From positions 1-8,273 of the forward strand of contig CADBTG010000170.1 of NCBI GenBank assembly GCA_902797475.1: a stretch of DNA of 8,273 bases, written 5' to 3'. How positions within the stretch are numbered: the stretch's first letter is position 1; every line of letters begins with the position of its first letter. This document shows, piece after piece, positions 6,775 to 8,273 of the stretch. A program made the position numbers and the translations under genes. The stretch is from an uncultured Lachnospiraceae bacterium. GTDB lineage: Bacteria; Bacillota; Clostridia; Lachnospirales; Lachnospiraceae. A model generated the notes under the pieces. That model was not told the origin of the DNA and did not search any database. It saw only the letters and a list, made by a program, of their open reading frames with translations.

Positions 6775-7790
6775 TTGATTCCGCCGTATCCTTCCGAGAA
6801 GACATTTGGAAAGACGGAGAATACAGCTACGAGGCAGCGTACGGCTTTGCCCCGAATGTCTATACGTATCTTCACGACGACGAGCAGGTTCGTCCCGGCA
6901 TGATTGTTGTGCCCGGCGGCGGATACTGTATGGTCTGTAACGTCGAAGGCGAGCCTGTTGCCGAGTACTTTTATAACCTCGGAATGAACGTCGTCGTTTT
7001 GACTTACACGACCGATATCACAATGTCGGTTCCGCTGCACGATCAGCCGATGAGCGACCTTTCCCGCGCCATCCGGCTTATGCGTTCGGACAGCAGATTC
7101 CGTATGGATCCCGAAAAGATTTCAATCATCGGTTTCTCCGCAGGCGGACATGTCTGCGCATCCGTCCACACCCACTATCAGGATATCAAGGACCCGGATC
7201 CCGCACTCAATCAGGTAAGCAACCGCCCTGACGGCGTCATTCTCGGTTATCCGGTCATCACCTCCGGCGAGTTTACGCATATCTATTCGATCTGGGCGCT
7301 GATCGGACGCGATGCCGACCCGAAGGAGCTCGAATACTACTCGCTCGAGAAGCAGGTACATAAGGACATGGCACCGTGCTTCCTCTGGCAGACCGTAACG
7401 GACGACCTTGTTCCCGTGGAAAATTCCATGATGTACGCCGAAAGCTGCCGGAAAGCCGGGGTACCGTATGCCTACTTTGCATTTCCCAACGGCCCGCACG
7501 GGCTGTCGTTACATAACGAACGCGTCATGAAGGGAGACTTCGGCGAGCCGTATACGTTTGAACAGACTAACAAGGCGGTTGAAGCGGTTCGTGACCGTAA
7601 GGGAGTCCGCGTTTCGGATCAGAGACGCACCGAACTGATGATGCAGTTCTACGGAAATCCGGAAGGAAAGCCGAGAGAAGGCGACGGCGGTTTCGGACCG
7701 ATGGTCATTGAGCGTCCGGTATATCGTGATGTGCAAATGTGGCCGAAGCTCGCAGAAGAATGGCTTATACAAAACAAGCTGTTGTCGTAA
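6771..7790 (+). CDS. Alpha/beta hydrolase, acetyl-esterase (BD-FAE/acetylxylan esterase-like)
   Basis: A 339-residue hydrolase whose ATG overlaps the preceding stop by 4 nt. The oxyanion loop is VVPGGGY (46-52), the nucleophile elbow is GFSAGGH (Ser123), the acid lies in TVTDDLVPVENS (Asp211, less likely Asp212) and the base is in GPHGLSL (His243). The D-x-x-VPVENS and HGLSL pair is typical of carbohydrate-acetyl or feruloyl esterase-like proteins. Unlike secreted xylan esterases it has no signal peptide, so it should act in the cytosol, perhaps on the glycan or lipid-linked product of the coupled glycosyltransferase. In relatives as I remember them, the closing MWPKLAEEWL-type helix (323-332) follows the histidine closely; here about 65-75 residues (about 252-320, rich in Gly, Arg, Glu) lie between. 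The substrate is unknown. It is the last gene of the operon; no clear intrinsic terminator follows. Confidence 0.92.
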   Translation: MIDSAVSFREDIWKDGEYSYEAAYGFAPNVYTYLHDDEQVRPGMIVVPGGGYCMVCNVEGEPVAEYFYNLGMNVVVLTYTTDITMSVPLHDQPMSDLSRAIRLMRSDSRFRMDPEKISIIGFSAGGHVCASVHTHYQDIKDPDPALNQVSNRPDGVILGYPVITSGEFTHIYSIWALIGRDADPKELEYYSLEKQVHKDMAPCFLWQTVTDDLVPVENSMMYAESCRKAGVPYAYFAFPNGPHGLSLHNERVMKGDFGEPYTFEQTNKAVEAVRDRKGVRVSDQRRTELMMQFYGNPEGKPREGDGGFGPMVIERPVYRDVQMWPKLAEEWLIQNKLLS

Positions 7791-7831
7791 TTTAGCTTTC
7801 TACTAATATGCAGGATTTTTTTGAAAAAGCA
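7791..7831 (+). other. Start of the intergenic region after the operon, no clear terminator
   Basis: This short AT-rich stretch between the hydrolase stop and the next promoter contains T7 followed by GA5 (about 7816-7828) and a weak GCTTT/AAAGC pairing. Neither forms a GC-rich stem followed by T residues. Some readthrough from the operon into the XRE gene is therefore possible. Confidence 0.5.
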
Positions 7832-7867
7832 TCTTTACTATTGGATTTCATAATGTTACAATGATAG
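7832..7867 (+). promoter_or_regulatory. Sigma-A type promoter of the XRE regulator gene
   Basis: The -35 element is TTTACT (7834-7839), the spacer is 17 nt, and the extended -10 is TGT-TACAAT (7854-7862). Transcription would start near 7868-7870, leaving a leader of about 30 nt with GGAGGT (7890-7895) 5 nt before the ATG. The -35 and extended -10 match the operon promoter at 468-503 at the same spacing. Confidence 0.75.
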
Positions 7868-7900
7868 AACAGAATCTGATTTCTTTTTTGGAGGTAGGTT

Positions 7901-8273
7901 ATGACTCAGGAAACGATTGGCAAGTTTATTGCACAGTGCAGAGAAGAGCAGAAGCTTACTCAGGCCATGCTCGGCGGTCGTTTGAATGTATCCGATAAGA
8001 AAGTCGCGTCCTGGGAGGAAGGACATTCTGTACCCGGCGCGGATTTGTATGAGCCTTTGTGTCGTGCTCTTGATATTCAGGTTTCTGAACTTCTGAGCGG
8101 CAAAAGGCTGAAGGATGCGGAGAAGATTGAGCGCGGAGAGAAGTCTGCCGGCGCTATTGTTGCGACCAAGGCGCAGATTAAGCTTTTGGATATTCTTTCG
8201 ATTGTTCTGGTTATCATCGGTATTGTTACCGCTGTTATGGTATTCAGTATCCCCGGCCAGTTCAGCGATAAGG
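7901..8273 (+). CDS. XRE-family regulator with C-terminal membrane helix (partial)
   Basis: The gene runs off the window; 124 codons are open from the ATG at 7901, which has GGAGGT (7890-7895) 5 nt upstream. Residues 5-65 form a helix-turn-helix of the Cro/C1 (XRE) type: IGKFIAQCREEQKLTQ, then LGGRLNVSDKKVASWEEG and a closing ALDIQVSELLSG. A charged linker (about 66-92) leads to a hydrophobic segment at about 96-116 (LLDILSIVLVIIGIVTAVMVF), a likely transmembrane helix. This DNA-binding-plus-membrane arrangement is common in Clostridia and fits a membrane-tethered transcription regulator. The target is unknown. Its codons are more T-rich at third positions than those of the operon. It has its own promoter, so it need not belong to the upstream genes, although readthrough is not excluded. 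Confidence 0.88.
   Translation, partial: MTQETIGKFIAQCREEQKLTQAMLGGRLNVSDKKVASWEEGHSVPGADLYEPLCRALDIQVSELLSGKRLKDAEKIERGEKSAGAIVATKAQIKLLDILSIVLVIIGIVTAVMVFSIPGQFSDK

Noticed and set aside
7814..7830. T-rich then A-rich stretch after the operon as an intrinsic terminator
   Set aside because: The pairing would be only A-T with a very tight loop, there is no GC stem, and no T run follows it. Not enough for a terminator call.

Overview
The window looks like a chromosomal segment of a Gram-positive anaerobe of the Clostridia, most likely Lachnospiraceae. The reasons are strong GGAGG-type ribosome binding sites, sigma-A promoters with a TGn extension of the -10, a long-form PPi-dependent phosphofructokinase, and a membrane-tethered XRE regulator. 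The taxon is inferred from style and protein resemblance, not from a marker gene. All supported genes lie on the + strand. I see no phage integrase, transposase, tRNA, rRNA or CRISPR array.

Layout. (1) Positions 1-401 hold the 3' end of a highly expressed-looking pfp gene, closed by a textbook intrinsic terminator at 417-446. (2) Positions 402-569 are an intergenic leader with a promoter (468-503) and a second, terminator-like hairpin with a T tract (520-559) that abuts the ribosome binding site of the next gene. (3) Positions 570-7790 hold six tightly packed genes with gaps of 29 nt or less: an unrecognised 384-aa protein; a 763-aa coiled-coil protein with a C-terminal CobS/MoxR-like AAA+ ATPase; a 301-aa protein resembling the phage family DUF7192; a TelA/KlaA-family helical protein; a family 2 glycosyltransferase; and a cytoplasmic alpha/beta hydrolase of the acetyl-esterase type. 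(4) Positions 7791-7900 are a short intergenic region with a promoter nearly identical in its core to the one in front of the operon. (5) From 7901 to the window edge runs a partial XRE-family regulator with a transmembrane helix.

How the genes may work together. CobS-like AAA+ ATPases usually act with a VWA-domain partner to remodel or load other proteins. No classical VWA protein is present here, but the gene after the ATPase has a Rossmann-like stretch with an N-x-A-x-S motif where a VWA MIDAS (D-x-S-x-S) would sit. It could be a degenerate VWA-type partner, and from memory its relatives accompany CobS-like ATPases in phages. The ATPase carries its own long helical or coiled-coil N-terminal half, and TelA is also all-helical. 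The last three genes are translationally coupled, tying TelA to an apparent glycan-transfer and deacylation pair. My best reading is an undescribed AAA+/DUF7192-like/TelA stress or envelope-remodelling operon with two carbohydrate-active enzymes, possibly controlled by transcription attenuation in its leader. That is inference: the individual families are supported to different degrees, and the joint function is not demonstrated by sequence.
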